Origin: Candidatus Kuenenia stuttgartensis | Lineage (GTDB): Bacteria > Planctomycetota > GCA-002687715 > CAIWVZ01 | Assembly (NCBI GenBank): GCA_945860915.1 | Contig: CAMARR010000004.1 | Location: 116,934 to 180,933 of the forward strand | Direction of reading: 5' to 3' | Length of the DNA: 64,000 bases | Shown: one piece after another, positions 16,605 through 25,995 of the stretch | Position numbering within the stretch: position 1 is the first letter of the stretch | How the letters are laid out: each line of letters opens with the position of its first letter | Position numbers and translations under genes: made by a program | The notes under the pieces: generated by a model | Databases searched by the model: none | What the model was told of the DNA's origin: nothing | What the model saw: only the letters and a program-made list of their open reading frames with translations

Positions 16605-19600
16605 ATGCCCCGTCGGGATGACATCCGTTCCATCCTTATTATCGGTTCCGGTCCAATCATCATTGGCCAAGCGTGCGAGTTTGATTACTCGGGTACGCAG
16701 GCCGTGAAGGCGCTTCGCGAGGAGGGCTATCGAGTCATCCTCGTGAATTCGAATCCGGCGACCATCATGACCGATCCCGATATCGCGGATCGGACCTATG
16801 TTGAACCGCTGACGATTGAGTATCTCGAGAAGATCATCGAGAAGGAGCGCCCCGACGCAGTGCTTCCAACGCTTGGTGGACAGACTGCGCTCAATCTTGG
16901 TGTCGCGCTCGAAGAGAAGGGCATTCTAGCTCGGTACAACGTCAAGATGATCGGTGCCGACGCCGATGTCATTCGGACGGCCGAAAGTCGGGATTTGTTT
17001 AAGCAGGCGATGCTTCGCATCGGGCTCGATGTCCCTCAGTCTGGCCTCGCACGCAATATGGACGAGGCGCGCAAGGTTCGTGAGTCGCTTGGACTTCCTT
17101 GCGTGATCCGACCGGCATTCACCCTAGGTGGCACGGGCGGAGGTATCGCCTACAACCAAGAAGAGTTCGAACAGATCTGTTCCCGTGGACTCGAACTTTC
17201 TCCGACATCCGAAGTCCTCATCGAGGAATCGCTGATCGGCTGGAAGGAATTCGAGCTCGAGGTGATGCGAGATCGTGCGGACAACGTCGTCATCATCTGT
17301 TCGATTGAGAACATCGATCCCATGGGTGTTCACACCGGTGACTCAATCACCATCGCCCCGGCGCAGACGCTCACGGATCGCGAATATCAGCGGATGCGCG
17401 ATGCCGCCATGAAGATCATCCGTGCAATCGGGGTCGAGACGGGTGGATCCAATATCCAATTCGCCGTCAATCCGAAGAACGGTCGCATGACCGTCATCGA
17501 GATGAATCCTCGTGTGTCGCGCTCATCGGCGCTCGCGTCGAAGGCGACTGGATTCCCGATCGCGAAGATCGCAGCGAAGTTGGCCGTCGGTTACACGCTC
17601 GACGAACTCCGCAACGACATTACGCGCCAGACTCCCGCGTGTTTCGAGCCTGTTATCGACTATTGCGTGGTCAAGGTACCGAAATGGGCTTTCCAGAAGT
17701 TCCCTGATGCCGATCGCACGCTTACGACTCAAATGAAGTCCGTCGGCGAAGTGATGGCCATTGGGCGGACGTTCAAGGAGGCGCTCCAAAAGGCGTTCCG
17801 CAGTCTCGAGGTAGGCACGGGCGGGTTTGGGCTGTCGAAGAACGACCCGATCATTACGGGGCAGAAACTCGATCGCGACGCGCTTGAGCGCGGCATCGCT
17901 GTCCCTGAGGAAGGGCGCTTGCTCGATGTTCGCTTGGCGATACATGCGGGCGTAACCATCGCCGAGATCGCGTTCGCAACGGGCATCGATCCGTGGTTCC
18001 TTGCGCAGCTCGCTCAGATCGTTGCGCTCGAAAAGGAAATTCTCGAAACCGATTCACTCGAGCGAGCGACTTCGGACTCGATCCGCGAATGGAAACGAGC
18101 CGGATTCTCGGATGCGCAGCTCGCACTTGCGTGGAAAACGGACGAGACATCCGTTCGCGCTCGGCGCAAAGCGCTCGGCATTATCCCCGTTTACAAGTTG
18201 GTTGACACCTGTGCCGCCGAGTTCGTCGCATTCACGCCTTACTATTATTCGACTTACGAGGACGAGGACGAGGTCAAACCGGCGACCCGGAAAAGCGTGA
18301 TGATCCTCGGATCGGGGCCGAATCGCATCGGCCAAGGGATTGAATTCGACTACTGTTGCGTCCACGCCGTGCTTGCGCTGCGCGAAGCCGGTTACGAGAC
18401 GATCATGGTTAACTCGAACCCGGAAACGGTTTCGACGGACTATGACACTTCAGATCGGCTCTACTTCGAACCCCTCACTCATGAAGATGTCCTGAACATC
18501 TATGAGAAGGAAAGGCCGTTTGGCGTCATCGTTCAGCTTGGAGGCCAAACCCCGCTGAATCTTGCCAACGGACTCGAGCGCGCTGGCGTCCCGATCATTG
18601 GGACGAGCCCGAAGTCGATCGACTTAGCTGAAGATCGCGAGCGTTTTAATAAAGTCGTTGCGGACTTGGGTCTACATCAGCCGCAGGGCGGCATGGCGAC
18701 TGACGCCGAGACCGCGATTCTGGTGGCGCATCGAGTTGGGTATCCGGTCTTAGTAAGGCCTTCGTATGTGCTCGGCGGCCGCGCGATGGAAATCGTCTAT
18801 GACGACGAAGGTGTTCGCCGTTACATGGCTGAACAAAAGGAAGTCTCGAGCGAGCGACCGATACTCGTCGATCACTACCTTGAGCACGCCATCGAGGTCG
18901 ATGTCGATGTGCTTGCCGACAGCGAGCGGCAGGTTATCGGCGGAATCATGGAGCACATCGAGGAGGCAGGCATACACTCGGGTGACTCCACCTGCGTCAT
19001 TCCGCCGCACACTCTTTCGGATCGCATTCTCGACTCGATTCGAGACGCAGCGAAGAAGTTGGCTAAAGCACTCGGCGTCCGTGGTCTCATGAATGTGCAA
19101 TTTGCCGTGAAGAACGACACGGCGTACGTGCTTGAGGTCAACCCGCGAGCGTCACGGACCGTCCCTTTCGTCGCGAAGGCGATTGGCGTCCCGCTCGTCA
19201 AGATTGCGGCGCGCGTTATGGCCGGAGAGACACTTGCCGATTTGGGCTTCACCGAAGAGGTGTCAATCACTCATATCGCGGTGAAGCAGCCCGTCTTTCC
19301 ATTCTCGAAGTTCCCTGGATGTGACATCATTCTTGGCCCCGAGATGCGCTCAACGGGCGAGGCGATGGGTCTAGACACCAATATCGGTCGAGCTTTTGCC
19401 AAGGCCCACGAGGCCTGTGGGAATCGCCTCCCGTTGGAGGGTCTCGTGTTCCTCTCCGTCAAGGATTCGGACAAGCGAGAGATCGTGGCGCTTGCTGCGC
19501 GGCTTGACGCACTTGGCCTGCGCATCCTCTCAACCGGCGGGACTTGGAAGGTCCTCGAACGGAACGGCATACCTGCCGTCAGAGTTCGAAAGATCGCCGA

Positions 19601-19853
19601 GGGCCGCCCCAACATCACTGACTATCTCAAGAATCGCGAAGTGAAGTTGGTGATCAACACTCCTTCGGGCAAGGGACCTCGTACGGATGAGGCCAAGATC
19701 CGCGGGCTCGCGGTTGCACAGGGGATTCCGTGCATCACGACCCTGTCAGGTGCGGCCGCTGCGATTTCAGCTATCGAGGCCAAGAAGCGCCGAACGACTC
19801 ACGTTATCGCGCTCCAGGATCTCGAGTCTTCAATGACCGTGAAGGCGCCTTGA
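16605..19853 (+). CDS. carB: Carbamoyl-phosphate synthase large subunit
   Basis: A 1082-residue CarB, full length (E. coli 1073). It makes carbamoyl phosphate from bicarbonate, ammonia (from CarA) and two ATP for pyrimidine and arginine synthesis. The two homologous ATP-grasp halves are obvious. The N-half begins [20 protein letters not shown] and the C-half [18 protein letters not shown] near residue 565. ATP-grasp signatures [17 protein letters not shown] and [17 protein letters not shown] occur in each half. The last ~130 residues form the MGS-like allosteric domain ([16 protein letters not shown]). The small subunit gene carA is not adjacent. The leader upstream has unusual secondary structure. 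Confidence 0.97.
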   Translation: MPRRDDIRSILIIGSGPIIIGQACEFDYSGTQAVKALREEGYRVILVNSNPATIMTDPDIADRTYVEPLTIEYLEKIIEKERPDAVLPTLGGQTALNLGVALEEKGILARYNVKMIGADADVIRTAESRDLFKQAMLRIGLDVPQSGLARNMDEARKVRESLGLPCVIRPAFTLGGTGGGIAYNQEEFEQICSRGLELSPTSEVLIEESLIGWKEFELEVMRDRADNVVIICSIENIDPMGVHTGDSITIAPAQTLTDREYQRMRDAAMKIIRAIGVETGGSNIQFAVNPKNGRMTVIEMNPRVSRSSALASKATGFPIAKIAAKLAVGYTLDELRNDITRQTPACFEPVIDYCVVKVPKWAFQKFPDADRTLTTQMKSVGEVMAIGRTFKEALQKAFRSLEVGTGGFGLSKNDPIITGQKLDRDALERGIAVPEEGRLLDVRLAIHAGVTIAEIAFATGIDPWFLAQLAQIVALEKEILETDSLERATSDSIREWKRAGFSDAQLALAWKTDETSVRARRKALGIIPVYKLVDTCAAEFVAFTPYYYSTYEDEDEVKPATRKSVMILGSGPNRIGQGIEFDYCCVHAVLALREAGYETIMVNSNPETVSTDYDTSDRLYFEPLTHEDVLNIYEKERPFGVIVQLGGQTPLNLANGLERAGVPIIGTSPKSIDLAEDRERFNKVVADLGLHQPQGGMATDAETAILVAHRVGYPVLVRPSYVLGGRAMEIVYDDEGVRRYMAEQKEVSSERPILVDHYLEHAIEVDVDVLADSERQVIGGIMEHIEEAGIHSGDSTCVIPPHTLSDRILDSIRDAAKKLAKALGVRGLMNVQFAVKNDTAYVLEVNPRASRTVPFVAKAIGVPLVKIAARVMAGETLADLGFTEEVSITHIAVKQPVFPFSKFPGCDIILGPEMRSTGEAMGLDTNIGRAFAKAHEACGNRLPLEGLVFLSVKDSDKREIVALAARLDALGLRILSTGGTWKVLERNGIPAVRVRKIAEGRPNITDYLKNREVKLVINTPSGKGPRTDEAKIRGLAVAQGIPCITTLSGAAAAISAIEAKKRRTTHVIALQDLESSMTVKAP

Positions 19854-19858
19854 AGGTG

Positions 19859-19885
19859 CCTCGCACCCGATTATCGGGTGCGAGG
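19859..19885. terminator. Hairpin between convergent carB and M28 peptidase genes
   Basis: CCTCGCACCCGA and TCGGGTGCGAGG form a 12-bp perfect stem with the loop TTA, 5 bases after the carB stop. On the minus strand the loop is the TAA stop codon of the M28 peptidase gene. There is no U-run on either side, so it may act as a bidirectional terminator or a 3'-end stabiliser. Confidence 0.6.
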
Positions 19886-21235
19886 GCGCATCGCGGGAGT
19901 GGGGTAGATGGGCGGAGACCTATGCCCCTTCGGGCCAACGGCCTCGATCGCAAAGAGCCAGTCGTCCTTTGAAAACCCTTCGAGGGTCACTTCGTTGGTT
20001 TCCTTCGGAACCACGCGTCGTCCGGTCCATGTGGGTTCGTGGGTCCTGCGGGAGAGCACCGCATGCGCGGCAACGTCCTTATCCAACGTTGCCCGCCATC
20101 GCAGAGTGGTGTGCGGGGTGAGCGCCATCACATCAATTCGCACGTCCTTCGGGGGGGGCGGTGCGAACGCCGCTTCCAAGGCACATGCAATATTCACTTG
20201 CGCGACACGTTTGATATAGTCCTTGTCGAGGTTTTCCGGGCGATCACCGAACCGTTTGCCTTGCACCTCGCCGACATCCTGGTGCTGCCAATCGTAGTTC
20301 TCGTTGGGTTCGGTCAGCCGAACCGCGGCAAATCCGCGATCATTGAACGGCTTGTGGTCACCACCCCTTAGAAATCGGTCTTGGCGAAAAACGAGGCGAA
20401 CTTCGAATCCATCAACGTAGACCGGCGCGCGTTCGGCGAGATAGCGTGCAACCTGTCGTGATACAGAATCGTTGTCAGAGCCGACGACCTCACGGAGCAC
20501 TCGGCCGGTCGCATCTCGAGGCCCCGACGGAACTCCTTCGCTGAAGCACCTGAGGACATTGGGCTCGAGCCGGCCATTCGAGCCACGCACCCCACCCACG
20601 ATGTCGTTGGTCACCATGAGCGTGACCTCCTTGCCTTCTTGTTTGAGCCTCTCCGCAAGAAAATCCGCACCAATAAGCCCCTGCTCCTCGCCGACCAAGG
20701 CAGCAAGAATGATGGTAGCCCTAGGAGTTGCGCCCGACATGGCGGCAATGCACTCGAGCACCACGGCCGTCCCGGAAGCATCGTCGTTTGCGCCGGGTGC
20801 ATCGGCCACCGGATCCATGACGTCCTTTGGCATGGAGTCGTAATGGCCCGAAATCACGATGACCCTGTTGGGATCCGAACCGGGGATGGTGGTAACGACA
20901 TTCACGAATTCAGTCGGGGTCGGTACGCGCGCAGATTTTGGGGCGATGTGGCGTTCGAGTTCGACAGTGCCAGCGCCCGCGCCGAGCATGTTCTTCATCG
21001 TGTCACCCAACCAATTCCGGGCGGCGCCAATACCGCGAGTGGTGGATGTCGCATCCGAAAGCGAGTGTCGTGTGCCGAATGCCGCGAGCGTGGCGATGTT
21101 TTTCTCGATACGGGCAGCATCCACACGCGCGATTCGCAACTTGATGTCGGGGTCGCGCAGGACTACAGGCGCTGGGTCGGGAGCTTGCGCGGACGCCACC
21201 AAAGACACGGCAGCGAACAGGATGGGGATTCTCAT
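19871..21235 (-). CDS. Secreted M28-family zinc peptidase
   Basis: A 454-residue protein with a signal peptide (MRIPILFAAVSLVASAQA) and an M28 di-zinc aminopeptidase domain. Metal and catalytic residues are visible in order: His-Asp in SGHYDSMP, bridging Asp in PGANDDASGTAV, Glu-Glu in LVGEEQGLIGAD, an Asp in TNDIVGGV, and the final His in RGGDHKPF. The C-terminal ~90 residues form a beta-rich extra domain (fibronectin-like), possibly for binding substrate. It is probably exported and trims peptides outside the cytoplasm. The start overlaps the xerC stop in an ATGA, so the two are cotranscribed. Confidence 0.87.
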   Translation of the reverse strand: MRIPILFAAVSLVASAQAPDPAPVVLRDPDIKLRIARVDAARIEKNIATLAAFGTRHSLSDATSTTRGIGAARNWLGDTMKNMLGAGAGTVELERHIAPKSARVPTPTEFVNVVTTIPGSDPNRVIVISGHYDSMPKDVMDPVADAPGANDDASGTAVVLECIAAMSGATPRATIILAALVGEEQGLIGADFLAERLKQEGKEVTLMVTNDIVGGVRGSNGRLEPNVLRCFSEGVPSGPRDATGRVLREVVGSDNDSVSRQVARYLAERAPVYVDGFEVRLVFRQDRFLRGGDHKPFNDRGFAAVRLTEPNENYDWQHQDVGEVQGKRFGDRPENLDKDYIKRVAQVNIACALEAAFAPPPPKDVRIDVMALTPHTTLRWRATLDKDVAAHAVLSRRTHEPTWTGRRVVPKETNEVTLEGFSKDDWLFAIEAVGPKGHRSPPIYPTPAMRPRTR

Positions 21236-22218
21236 TTTGATCGACTCCGGGCGCGCGGATGCGCCGATTCATAGACGCGTCTCAGGTGTTCAGGTGAGAC
21301 GTGCGTGTAGATTTGTGTTGACGAAAGATGGCGGTGCCCGAGCATCTCCTGCACCTCGCGAAGCGTTGCACCCCGTTCGAGCAGGTGCGTCGCGAATGTG
21401 TGGCGCAGGGTATGTGGAGTGGTTCCTTCTGGAAGGGATGCTGTGACGAGATAGCGAGCGATGACCCGATGAAGTGACCGACTCGTGAGGTGCGTTCCAC
21501 GATGGTTAAGGAAGAGCCATGATTCGTGGCCCGACTTCACCATCCTCCGACGCATATCCATGTAGTCCTTGAGGGCACGTTTCGCGTGTGATCCGACGAT
21601 GGCGAGGCGCTCTTTGCGTCCCTTTCCCATGATGCGAACAACGCACTGATTGAGATCGAGATCGGCTAATTCGACTCCCACCGCTTCGCTGTTCCGGAGT
21701 CCGCCGGAATAGAGGAGTTCCAGAATGGCCCGGTCGCGTGTCGGCACGAATTCCGTTCCTACCGGCGCTGAGAGGAGGCGGGCGATGGTGTCGGAATCGA
21801 GAGCTCGAGGCAGTTTGCGGCGTACGCGCGATAGTGAAACTAGCGCGGATGGGTCCGTGTCGAGTTCGCCTTCCCTGACGAGGAAGCGAAAGAACGCTCG
21901 AATTGCCGCTGCCTTGCGTGCAACGCTGGTGCGAGCCATGCCTCCTGTAACTAGGCTGGCGACGTAACGCTTGACCTCGTCATGCCCGACCGACTGCAAC
22001 TCGCGGACACCACGCGCCGTGATCCATTCAATAAACTGGTTCAAGTCCGACGCATACGCACGAAGCGTGTGTGGCGAGACATCACGACCTTGCTTGAGGT
22101 GGTGGAGGAAGTCCTTGAGCCGTTTCACTCCACTATGTTGCCATGTCGCGAGGAACTCGGGGGTGCCCCCTTCGTGTTCGGGCTCCCCTGATGCAAGATA
22201 GGGCCATGTCGAGGGCAT
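21232..22218 (-). CDS. xerC: Tyrosine recombinase, XerC type
   Basis: A 328-residue tyrosine recombinase with the SAM-like N-terminal domain (HTLRAYASDLNQFIEWI) and the catalytic domain. The active-site set R-K-H-R-H-Y is seen in YSGGLRNSEAVG (Arg), the beta-hairpin Lys in MGKGRKERLAIVG, TPHTLRHTFATHLL (His and Arg), LGHRHLSSTQIYTHV (His and Tyr). The sequence is XerC/D-like and XerC normally resolves chromosome dimers at dif with XerD. A start at the GTG 30 codons further in (22128) is also possible, since the first residues look unconserved. There are no att repeats or phage genes around it, so it looks like a housekeeping gene. Confidence 0.88.
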   Translation of the reverse strand: MPSTWPYLASGEPEHEGGTPEFLATWQHSGVKRLKDFLHHLKQGRDVSPHTLRAYASDLNQFIEWITARGVRELQSVGHDEVKRYVASLVTGGMARTSVARKAAAIRAFFRFLVREGELDTDPSALVSLSRVRRKLPRALDSDTIARLLSAPVGTEFVPTRDRAILELLYSGGLRNSEAVGVELADLDLNQCVVRIMGKGRKERLAIVGSHAKRALKDYMDMRRRMVKSGHESWLFLNHRGTHLTSRSLHRVIARYLVTASLPEGTTPHTLRHTFATHLLERGATLREVQEMLGHRHLSSTQIYTHVSPEHLRRVYESAHPRARSRSK

Positions 22219-22252
22219 CCGGTCGTGATGGGCTTTGGAGCTTGCGGGGGCG

Positions 22253-23659
22253 ATGCCCGTGAGGGGGCCAGAGGTGTCTCGGACGCGTATCCCGCTTGTA
22301 GGGGATCATGACGTCGCTGTGCAGGCTCTTGTTGCTCGGCTGCGACGCCTCCCGGGCTTTGTTGCGCTCACGGGCACGGGGCCCCGACCGGAGGCACGCT
22401 ACAGCATCTTCGCTGCGTTTCCGGTTGCTGAGGTCGTCATTCCGGCGAGCGCCCCCACTCGGTCGGTGGACCCATGGGCGGCGTTGAATTTGCTTGCGAG
22501 CGGGCCACGCGTAGAGGGAGCCGACGATTTACCATTCGTCGGAGGGGTAATCGCCTACTTGTCCTACGATCTTCGCTGCTTCGTCGAGGCAGTCTCCGAC
22601 CGGCACTCATCGGAGGGCGCTGCGCCGCTCTTGGTCGGAAGGAAATTCGGTGCGGCGGTCGTCGTGGATCGCGACTCGGCCTGTGCCTTCGTCATTGCCA
22701 TCGTGTCTAGCGGTGATCGTGACCTCGATGACGCCGCGGCCGTGGCAAAGGAGCAACTCCTTAGGGCGATTTTGACGGAGGCTCCCAGAGAGGACTTTGG
22801 TGAGCCTCTGCGGCCCTCGAAGCCGAAGTTCCTGATGTCCCGCAAGGATTACTTAGCGAGGATCGAAGACGTGGTGCAGCACTTGTATGCGGGCGACGTC
22901 TATCAGGTCAATTTCACATACCCGGTCGAAGGCCCGATCGTCGGCGGCGTTGGGGCGTTCTACGAGCGATTGGTGAGGCACAATCCGGCACCCTTCGGTG
23001 GCCTTTTCAGACTCGGCGACGATTCGTGGATTGCGTCTGCGTCTCCCGAGAGATTCCTCAGAGTCAACGGCAGGGACGTGACCACGCGTCCGATCAAAGG
23101 GACGGCAGCTCGGGGGAGGACGCCGGAGTCAGACGCGAAGCTCGGAGCCGCACTCCTGTCTTCGGAAAAGGACCGGGCCGAGCTCGCGATGATCACCGAT
23201 CTGCTCCGAAACGATCTTGCACGATCCTGCGAGAGTGGTTCAGTTCGGGTCGAGGACGCGCGAGCTCTGGAGTCGTACGCCACAGTGCATCACCTCGTTG
23301 CGACGGTGGCTGGCCGACTTCGTGAACAGAAGTCCGTGGCCGAATTGTTGCGAGATGCATGGCCGGGTGGCTCTATCTCGGGTGTCCCCAAGGTTCGTGC
23401 CATGTCGATCATCGATCGCCTCGAAGTAGCGAGACGGGGTTTCTACACCGGCTCGCTCGGCTACATTTCATGGAACTCGCGTTCTGATTGGAATCTCCTT
23501 ATTCGTTCAGCATGGGTGAATGGAGACTCGGCGTTGACGTGGGTGGGCGGCGGGATCACCGTGTTGTCGAATGGTGAGCAGGAGTGGGCTGAGACCTTGC
23601 ACAAACTGCAAGGAATCGCATCGGCGGCTCCGTGGTCGATTCCAGAGGTACCTCAATGA
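22253..23659 (+). CDS. pabB: Aminodeoxychorismate synthase component I
   Basis: A 468-residue chorismate-utilising enzyme that aminates chorismate to 4-amino-4-deoxychorismate for folate. The catalytic Lys of PabB is present in RPIKGTAARG (anthranilate synthases have Ala here), and DLLRNDLAR, GSISGVPKVRAM and TGSLGYIS are family motifs. The N-terminal domain is shorter and more diverged than the C-terminal half. A TTG at 22235 is also in frame, but the ATG at 22253 has a G-rich Shine-Dalgarno just upstream. The glutamine amidotransferase partner PabA is not encoded nearby. The stop overlaps pabC by 4 bases. The 5' end is nearly back-to-back with xerC. Confidence 0.9.
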   Translation: MPVRGPEVSRTRIPLVGDHDVAVQALVARLRRLPGFVALTGTGPRPEARYSIFAAFPVAEVVIPASAPTRSVDPWAALNLLASGPRVEGADDLPFVGGVIAYLSYDLRCFVEAVSDRHSSEGAAPLLVGRKFGAAVVVDRDSACAFVIAIVSSGDRDLDDAAAVAKEQLLRAILTEAPREDFGEPLRPSKPKFLMSRKDYLARIEDVVQHLYAGDVYQVNFTYPVEGPIVGGVGAFYERLVRHNPAPFGGLFRLGDDSWIASASPERFLRVNGRDVTTRPIKGTAARGRTPESDAKLGAALLSSEKDRAELAMITDLLRNDLARSCESGSVRVEDARALESYATVHHLVATVAGRLREQKSVAELLRDAWPGGSISGVPKVRAMSIIDRLEVARRGFYTGSLGYISWNSRSDWNLLIRSAWVNGDSALTWVGGGITVLSNGEQEWAETLHKLQGIASAAPWSIPEVPQ

Positions 23660-24474
23660 CCGACGTTCTTCCTTGCGTTGTCGACGGCGTCCTTCAGCCG
23701 GACGGAAGTCTGCGAGTCAGTGCTCATGCAGAGGTGCTTACGCATGGCGAGGGTCTTTTCGAGACACTGCCCGTCATTGCCGGTCGAGCTCGTTTCCTCA
23801 ATGCCCACTTGAGTCGACTGGCTAGCGCTGCTTCCGTACTCGGGTTTCCGTCTACGCCCGACGCGTCGACCATCGTTGCTGAAATTGCGATGATCACGAA
23901 GGCTACCGGGATGGCCGACTTCGCCCTTCGAGTGACGCTGTTTCGTGACGGCGCTCGCATACGGCGGCTTCTCGCTCCCTCAATCATTCCCGCGGATTGC
24001 GGTACTCCAGTCAAGCTCGGCCTTGCTCGGCCGCCCTATAGCGATCCACGAGCCATGGGGCGGCTCAAGACACTCAATTACCTTGTCAATCGTCTCGCCC
24101 ATGCGGATGGGGTGAAGCGTGGATTTGATGAAGTATTGTTCCTCGACCACAAGGGGATCGTCCTCGAGGGGTCGCGCTCGACGGTTTTCCTCATCGAAGG
24201 TCAGTCAGTTATCACGCCACCGCTTACGCTGCCGATTCTCCCCGGGGTCACACGGGATGTGATCTTGGAAGAGGCGATAGCAATGGGACTTGAGGTCGTC
24301 GAGGAGCCATTTGGCCTCGCGCGCCTCCTTGGCGCGGGAATGGTGTTTATTTCTGCTTCTGTTCGGGGTTTGCGCCCCGCCATGGCATTGGACGGCCGAC
24401 CGCTAGGGATGACTGGGCATCAGCAGTGCGATGCGTTGGCCTCGCGGTACAGGGAGAGGCTCGCGAAGGGGTAA
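23656..24474 (+). CDS. pabC: Aminodeoxychorismate lyase / class IV aminotransferase
   Basis: A 272-residue fold-type IV PLP enzyme. GEGLFETLPVIAG opens the domain, the PLP lysine is in GRLKTLNYLVNR, and LEGSRSTVFLIEG and LPGVTRDVILEEA are the cofactor-phosphate and dimer motifs. By position behind pabB with a 4-base overlap it should convert aminodeoxychorismate to 4-aminobenzoate and pyruvate. Branched-chain or D-amino-acid aminotransferases share this fold, so the name relies partly on context. The ATG at 23656 is chosen over an upstream GTG (23632) because of the ATGA overlap. Confidence 0.82.
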   Translation: MTDVLPCVVDGVLQPDGSLRVSAHAEVLTHGEGLFETLPVIAGRARFLNAHLSRLASAASVLGFPSTPDASTIVAEIAMITKATGMADFALRVTLFRDGARIRRLLAPSIIPADCGTPVKLGLARPPYSDPRAMGRLKTLNYLVNRLAHADGVKRGFDEVLFLDHKGIVLEGSRSTVFLIEGQSVITPPLTLPILPGVTRDVILEEAIAMGLEVVEEPFGLARLLGAGMVFISASVRGLRPAMALDGRPLGMTGHQQCDALASRYRERLAKG

Positions 24475-24490
24475 GTCGTCCGTATCGTGC

Positions 24491-24519
24491 TTGCGGTGGT
24501 CACTCGGCTAGCCCACAAT
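24491..24519 (+). promoter_or_regulatory. Candidate sigma-70-type promoter
   Basis: TTGCGG at 24491-24496 and CACAAT at 24514-24519 are separated by 17 bases, upstream of the 24559 gene. The same -35 hexamer with a near-identical -10 occurs before the rRNA operon (58130-58157), which supports it as the local housekeeping promoter form. Confidence 0.45.
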
Positions 24520-24558
24520 CTCAAACGAGGCCTCTGGCCCATTTTCGAGGAGTTCGTC

Positions 24559-25278
24559 ATGCGTATCCTCACGACTTTCTTGGCCGCCCTGGTTCTCTGC
24601 GTTCCCTCCTTCGCTGATGAAGTCGACGACGCCCTCAAGGGGCTTGATAAGGCGATCAAAGAGAAGAGTCGCGTTGACATGACTCACTTTGTCAAGACAC
24701 TCGGCGACAAGTTCGGCACGGCGACCGCCCCGCAGAAGGTGGCGATCGTGAAGGCGGCCGAAAAAGTTCTCAATGCAGCAAAGGATCAGGAACCGAAAGA
24801 CGCCGCCATCGAGGCCCTCGCCAAAATGGACGCAAATGCGGTGACGGTCCTTGTGAAGGAGTTCGAGAAGAAATCCACCGAGGACAACGCCACGTATCAG
24901 TCCAACGTCGTCCTTGCGATTGGCAAGTTGAAGGAACCGAAGACCGGGTTGCCGTTCTTGCGAAAACTCCTTAAGAACAAGTCGATTGATGTGGTGGCTT
25001 CGGCTGGCGAGGCGTTGTCGAATTACAAGGATCTCGACCTCGCGACAAAGAAGGAAATCGTCAACGACATTCTTCAGATTTGGGGTGGCATTGCATCGGC
25101 CGCACGCAAGCCCACCGATAGTTCGTCAAAAAAGAAGCTCGAACGTCTGGACGGTCCAATGGGACAATCCCTCAAGATTCTGACGGGAGCGGACCCAAAG
25201 CCAGCCAACAATGAGCAGCTCGCCGTTGCATGGCAGAAGTGGTGGGGCGACACCGGTAAGAAGGCTACGACGTGGTGA
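24559..25278 (+). CDS. Exported HEAT-like repeat protein
   Basis: A 239-residue protein with a signal peptide (MRILTTFLAALVLCVPSFA, cleavage before DEV). The rest is rich in Lys, Ala and Asp and builds repeated helical pairs, for example AIEALAKMDANAVTVLVKEF and SNVVLAIGKLKEPKTGLPFL, like HEAT/armadillo repeats. Planctomycetes encode many exported proteins of this style. GAGGAG lies 6 bases before the ATG. The gene starts a same-strand run with two further envelope proteins and a diguanylate cyclase. No enzymatic motif is visible, so a scaffold or binding role is the most one can say. Confidence 0.65.
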   Translation: MRILTTFLAALVLCVPSFADEVDDALKGLDKAIKEKSRVDMTHFVKTLGDKFGTATAPQKVAIVKAAEKVLNAAKDQEPKDAAIEALAKMDANAVTVLVKEFEKKSTEDNATYQSNVVLAIGKLKEPKTGLPFLRKLLKNKSIDVVASAGEALSNYKDLDLATKKEIVNDILQIWGGIASAARKPTDSSSKKKLERLDGPMGQSLKILTGADPKPANNEQLAVAWQKWWGDTGKKATTW

Positions 25279-25291
25279 ACGCCGCCTCCTG

Positions 25292-25948
25292 ATGTCGCGA
25301 TATCCCACGTCGACGATCCTGATCATTGCCGCTCTGTCGGCGATGGCGACGGCCATTTGGTGGAGGTCCTCCAACCGAGTCGATTTGCCCCTTCCGATGC
25401 GCGAAACTCAGGTACCTCGGGAAAGCCGAATACCCGTGCTTGCGGGGGTTGATGGTGGGCGCCAGATATGCGTTTACCCTTTGGCGACTTCCTTGCCCCA
25501 CAAGGATGTTCTCGCGGCGACGTTTCGGTCGGCATCGGGAGTGACGTCTAGCCTTACGCTCGTGGAAGTCGTTCTTCGCAATGCGACGCCCCAACCTTGG
25601 AAAGTCGACGGATCGGCGCTTGCGTTGAAAGACAGCTCTGGAGCTCCGATTGCACTGATCGGAGGGGAGCGGCCCGCGCCGGTATTCGGGGCACCTGCGG
25701 TGGTCGAAGTGCCTCCAGGGGGGTCTGTACGTTGGGTTCGTGCCGTGCCCGTGGATCGAGGCTGGCGAATGGGAACTTCGCCGGTTTCCGATACCGGAAT
25801 CGTCGCCACGAACAGCGTCAGCCTTCTCGGCGTCGAACTCAAACCTTCCGAGGCCTTTGAGTCGTCGCTGGATCGCTGGCGGGCCGGATCGGGCGAGAGC
25901 CTAACTGATCTGCTTCCGAGTCAGGACTTGCCAAAGGTAGTCAGGTAG
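25292..25948 (+). CDS. Hypothetical single-pass membrane protein
   Basis: A 218-residue protein of unknown function. One hydrophobic segment near the N-terminus (STILIIAALSAMATAIWW) is followed by a ~180-residue extracytoplasmic part. That part looks all-beta, with strands such as TLVEVVLRNATPQPWKVDGS and VEVPPGGSVRWVRAVPV, resembling an immunoglobulin-like or DUF4352-type fold. The ATG at 25292, 13 bases after the preceding stop, is chosen. The long N-terminal extension from 25211 would overlap the previous gene and looks unnatural. Confidence 0.55.
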   Translation: MSRYPTSTILIIAALSAMATAIWWRSSNRVDLPLPMRETQVPRESRIPVLAGVDGGRQICVYPLATSLPHKDVLAATFRSASGVTSSLTLVEVVLRNATPQPWKVDGSALALKDSSGAPIALIGGERPAPVFGAPAVVEVPPGGSVRWVRAVPVDRGWRMGTSPVSDTGIVATNSVSLLGVELKPSEAFESSLDRWRAGSGESLTDLLPSQDLPKVVR

Positions 25949-25995
25949 GTCTCGACCGAAGGAAGCGCGGGCGTTACGGTGACGTCTCACTCCTT

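Noticed and set aside
21232..22218. Tyrosine recombinase as sign of an integrated element
   Set aside because: It is XerC-like, flanked by housekeeping genes, and shows no tRNA junction, direct repeats or phage genes.
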